Shown here: in pieces, positions 35,703 to 38,008 of the stretch
Layout of the letters: each line of letters opens with the position of its first letter
How positions within the stretch are numbered: the first letter of the stretch is position 1
Virus record (IMG/VR): IMGVR_UViG_3300033148_003408
Location: 1-38,008 of that record
DNA: 38,008 nucleotides
Origin: a virus
Direction: 5' to 3' (one strand)
Translations under genes and position numbers: made by a program
Notes under the pieces: generated by a model
What the model was told of the DNA's origin: nothing
Databases searched by the model: none
What the model saw: the letters and a program-made list of their open reading frames with translations, nothing else

Positions 35703-37169
35703 ATGACATACAAAGTTAGATTTGATACGGGTCAAACAGTAGATTTTCAAAATAAGCCAACCGATGCTGATATTGAAGAAGTTGTAAAAAGATTAGGAAT
35801 AAAACCAAAAAAAGCGGAAACACCGCAAGAAAAGGAGGGTCAACTTGCTACTACTGGCAGAGAATTAAAAGAAGTAGGAGCAGGAGTATTAAGGGGATTA
35901 GGAAGTACTTTTACAGGTTTAGGTCAATTAACATTAAAAGGGGCTTCTTTTATACCGCCTCTTAAAAAAATAGCAGAAAGAGGAATACAAACTGGAGAGG
36001 AAATTAAAAAAGAGTTTTTAACTCCTGAAACTCCAGCTGAAAAAGTAGGTTTTGTTGGAGAACAAATTGGGGAGTTTTTAATACCAGTAGGAGCGCAGGC
36101 AAAAGCATTGAGTTTTCTACGGAAAGCTATCCCTACTTTAAGTAAGTCAACAAGATTGTCGGGAGGATTAACAAGGTTATTAACAAAAGCTACTGCCTCC
36201 GGAGCTGAATTTGGGGGAAAAACTATACTTCAAAGTGGAGGAGATTTTAACCAAGCCGCAGATTCTGCTTTTATAGGTTTTCTTACTCCTCCTGTATTCG
36301 GAGCAATAGGAAAAGTTGGCAAGTTTGCGACAAAAGTAGTACCTGAAAAATTATACAGTCAGATATTTAAAACAGCAACTGATGATTTATTAAAGTATTA
36401 TAGAACAGTGGCAAAAGGACAAAAGATAAATCCAACTCTGGCTAAAGAAGCATTAGATAAGGGATTAAAGGGTAGCTCTAAAAATATGGCAGTTTATTCT
36501 ATAAAGAAACTTGGAGAATTAGAACAAAAAGTTCAAGAAACTGTTAAAGCAAAACAGTTAGGAGGAGTCAAGATAAATATTGGTAATAAAAAAGGATATG
36601 AAAATATCCTTGATACTGTTAGAAAACAGTTTAAGAGTGGATTTCTTTCTGAAAGAACAAAAGAAGCAGATAGATTGACAAAAACATTAAGGGCTACTAA
36701 AGAAAAAGAGATTGGAATCAATGATGTCCTTAATTTAAGAAGGTTTATAGATAGAATGAGAAATACATCTTCTTTTAGAATAGACCCTAAATTAACTCCT
36801 CGTCAGGAAGAGTTCAAGTTCGCAGCTGATACATTAAGGAGTAAGCTATCAAAAGCTGGGTTAAAAGATTTAATGAATGAAGAGAGAGTATTTATAGAAG
36901 CAATAGAAAATATAGTTAAAGATGCTGCTTTAAGAAAAAATAAACAACTTCTTAATTTAACTGATGTTCTTATAGGTGGAGGTGGAATGGCAAGTGGATT
37001 TCCCGGAACAGGAATAGGATTAGCAGTACTTGTAAGAGGATTTCAACAACCATATACCTTAACTAATTTAGGACAGATATTATTTAAAAGCGGTAATGCT
37101 ATTGAGTCAATAGTTCCATTTTTAAAGCTAACTCCAAAAGCACTTCCACCATTGATGAGAGAAAAATAA
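35703..37169 (+). CDS. Internal virion protein with membrane-active segments
   Basis: 488 residues. N-terminal YKVRFDTGQTVDFQNKPTDA then DIEEVVKRLGIKP is a short domain often opening phage internal virion proteins. Hydrophobic/glycine-rich helices at about 60-90 (GVLRGLGSTFTGLGQLTLKG), 175-200 and near 415-450 (GGGGMASGFPGTGIGLAVLV) suggest membrane insertion during DNA entry. Remaining parts are helical (TLRATKEKEIGINDVLNLRR). It is the last gene on the plus strand. Confidence 0.65.
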   Translation: MTYKVRFDTGQTVDFQNKPTDADIEEVVKRLGIKPKKAETPQEKEGQLATTGRELKEVGAGVLRGLGSTFTGLGQLTLKGASFIPPLKKIAERGIQTGEEIKKEFLTPETPAEKVGFVGEQIGEFLIPVGAQAKALSFLRKAIPTLSKSTRLSGGLTRLLTKATASGAEFGGKTILQSGGDFNQAADSAFIGFLTPPVFGAIGKVGKFATKVVPEKLYSQIFKTATDDLLKYYRTVAKGQKINPTLAKEALDKGLKGSSKNMAVYSIKKLGELEQKVQETVKAKQLGGVKINIGNKKGYENILDTVRKQFKSGFLSERTKEADRLTKTLRATKEKEIGINDVLNLRRFIDRMRNTSSFRIDPKLTPRQEEFKFAADTLRSKLSKAGLKDLMNEERVFIEAIENIVKDAALRKNKQLLNLTDVLIGGGGMASGFPGTGIGLAVLVRGFQQPYTLTNLGQILFKSGNAIESIVPFLKLTPKALPPLMREK

Positions 37170-37235
37170 TCATTCTTTTACTCGCCAATAAGAGGCGATG
37201 ATAATAAAAAGTAGTAGTAGAATTATTATTTTCAT
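37170..37235 (-). CDS. Possible minus-strand 21-residue membrane peptide
   Basis: Minus-strand ORF MKIIILLLLFIIIASYWRVK followed by E and a stop: a nearly pure hydrophobic helix with a charged end. Size and composition are like small type I toxin or phage membrane peptides. No clear ribosome-binding site. Low confidence, because AT-rich non-coding DNA often gives such ORFs. Confidence 0.3.
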   Translation of the reverse strand: MKIIILLLLFIIIASYWRVKE

Positions 37236-37329
37236 ACATTTTTGCTCGTTTTTCTATTAAGTATTTAGACCTTATAAATTAAATTTACTCGCTTGTTTAA
37301 AATGTTTATCATTATAAATTCCGGCAAGA

Positions 37330-37449
37330 TTAGTATCCCGTCTTTCCCAAATCAGATTTTTTCGCCTCATTATCAATTACAATTGTGATTCCTCCCTTGT
37401 TAGAAGGATTAGAGTTTATTAAATATCCATCAACATAAGTTCGTTTCAT
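37330..37449 (-). CDS. Possible minus-strand 39-residue peptide
   Basis: MKRTYVDGYLINSNPSNKGG then ITIVIDNEAKKSDLGKTGY. It has sensible codons and a beta-strand-like middle, but it begins after a run of about 14 A (T on this strand) with no Shine-Dalgarno. With the previous peptide it would form a short minus-strand operon, opposite to all other genes. Unproven. Confidence 0.35.
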   Translation of the reverse strand: MKRTYVDGYLINSNPSNKGGITIVIDNEAKKSDLGKTGY

Positions 37450-37886
37450 AAAAAAAAAAAAAAAGATAATTAAAAAAATACCGTCCGTTTAGTTTTTAAC
37501 CCATTAGAGGTAAAAAAAACCTATAGTACCCCGCAGCGGGCTCTATTCAACATCTGTTTCCGTTTTAATCTCGGAGATGTTTAAGCATATTCGCTAACCG
37601 AAACTTACTATAATAAGTAAGAAGGGACGAGTGCCGAATGCGAAACACTGACTCGTCGCAAAACTTTTTTAGCTCAAGGACTTTGGGTAAGTATAAGCCG
37701 ACTTTCACTTTTTTCTCAAAACTTTATTGGTTATCCGTACTTCCGTCCGTTTAAACGATAAGCGTCTTCACCTTTCTTCTAAAACATAAATTGAAGATGG
37801 TTCAAAATGGTTTCTTCTTTTTAATCATTAGAAGCATATAAAACCAGAAAAAAGCTACTTTCCTTGATTTAAACCCCAGTCGGTAT
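37450..37886. other. Non-coding region with several hairpins
   Basis: No convincing ORF. Contains a 15-A run (37450-37464), two copies of CCGTCCGTTTA (37481-37491 and 37743-37753), a stem ACATCT/AGATGT, CTTACT/AGTAAG (around 37602-37620), and GACGAGT/ACTCGTC (37626-37656) followed by CGCAAAACTTTTTT. A weak minus-strand promoter (TTGAGA, 17 nt, TTATAC) lies near 37700. This is the longest gene-free stretch and a candidate for an origin, packaging site or regulatory RNA. Confidence 0.5.
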
Positions 37887-37920
37887 AAAAAATAAAACCC
37901 CGCTTGACATAGAAGCGGGG
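37887..37920 (-). terminator. Minus-strand intrinsic terminator
   Basis: Read on the minus strand, CCCCGCTT, a 7-nt loop and AAGCGGGG form a perfect 8-bp GC-rich hairpin followed by TTTTATTTTTT. The plus strand has no U-tract, so this is a minus-strand terminator. It lies only about 20 nt downstream of the -10 of the minus-strand promoter at 37938-37965. The same hairpin is at 4-26. Confidence 0.8.
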
Positions 37921-38008
37921 CTCGGAAAATTAATTCCTATATAGAAACTTAATCCCCTATGTCAAGATTATTTAATAATAGCAAACCCACAGAGTATGTC
38001 AATAGCAA
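37895..38008. repeat. Terminal direct repeat, right copy
   Basis: Exact second copy of bases 1-114. If the molecule is circular this is one locus. It then carries the minus-strand promoter and terminator listed separately and runs straight into the small gene at 102. The repeat could be a true short terminal repeat or an assembler overlap; read-end mapping would separate the two. Confidence 0.95.
37938..37965 (-). promoter_or_regulatory. Minus-strand sigma70-type promoter in the terminal repeat
   Basis: On the minus strand TTGACA (37960-37965) is followed after 16 nt by TATATA (37938-37943). Start would be near 37931 and the terminator hairpin begins about 11 nt later, giving a transcript of only about 45 nt. 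The left-end copy of the promoter is at 44-71. It could make a tiny regulatory RNA or a replication primer. Confidence 0.5.

Noticed and set aside
1-38008. Integrase, repressor-type lysogeny module or attachment site
   Set aside because: No tyrosine or serine recombinase motif was seen; the one small HTH protein does not by itself suggest lysogeny.

Overview
The window is a complete, or nearly complete, genome of a small AT-rich tailed phage. It was most likely assembled from a metagenome: the first 114 bases recur exactly as the last 114, as expected for a circular or terminally redundant molecule cut once by the assembler. Almost all genes are on the + strand, tightly packed, with many ATGA or TAATG overlaps. 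The virion set is portal, acidic scaffold, one coat protein, short adaptor, a propeller-like tail protein and two large proteins that look like ejection proteins. There is no sheath, tube or tape-measure protein, so a podovirus-like particle is likely. TGA is used as a stop. The host cannot be named from the sequence. Many genes have AT-rich leaders of the form AATTATG with weak Shine-Dalgarno signals.

Layout. 1-5286: a coiled-coil peptide and two tail fibres, the first with a collagen-like stalk. 5286-7166: a sugar-sulfation cassette, made of a fused glycosyltransferase-sulfotransferase, a small nucleotidyltransferase with ATP-sulfurylase/NMNAT-type motifs, and a short APS kinase. 7169-9500: lysis and counter-defence genes (membrane peptides, an HEMIH protein, an M23 endopeptidase, a possible Acb2/Tad1-like nucleotide sponge, a holin), interrupted by a 530-bp module of two structured RNAs around one small ORF. 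9511-22711: the early/accessory region with an HTH protein, heptad-repeat protein, PD-(D/E)XK nuclease, HNH endonuclease, SSB-like protein, replication-initiator-like protein, DnaB-like ATPase, YopX proteins, a pyrophosphatase and many small unknown genes. 22720-37169: packaging and virion genes. 37170-38008: mostly non-coding, with two possible minus-strand peptides and a minus-strand promoter-terminator pair.

Working together: the PD-(D/E)XK nuclease and SSB-like protein resemble a recombination pair, and the HTH protein and DnaB-like ATPase resemble a host-dependent replication module; no polymerase or primase was seen. The three-gene sulfation cassette could make PAPS and use it to sulfate a glycan on the phage or host surface. 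A pyrophosphatase at 21596 could pull the first step forward.

The most unusual property is the density of structured RNA between genes. I found about a dozen elements: a 168-nt RNA closed by an unbroken 26-bp helix, two H-type pseudoknots in gene leaders (one directly behind a perfect-consensus promoter), three elements with a tRNA-like acceptor/T-arm top, and a pair of convergent short RNAs with their own promoters and terminators. None matches an RNA family I can name. All structures were worked out by eye and have not been tested by covariation.
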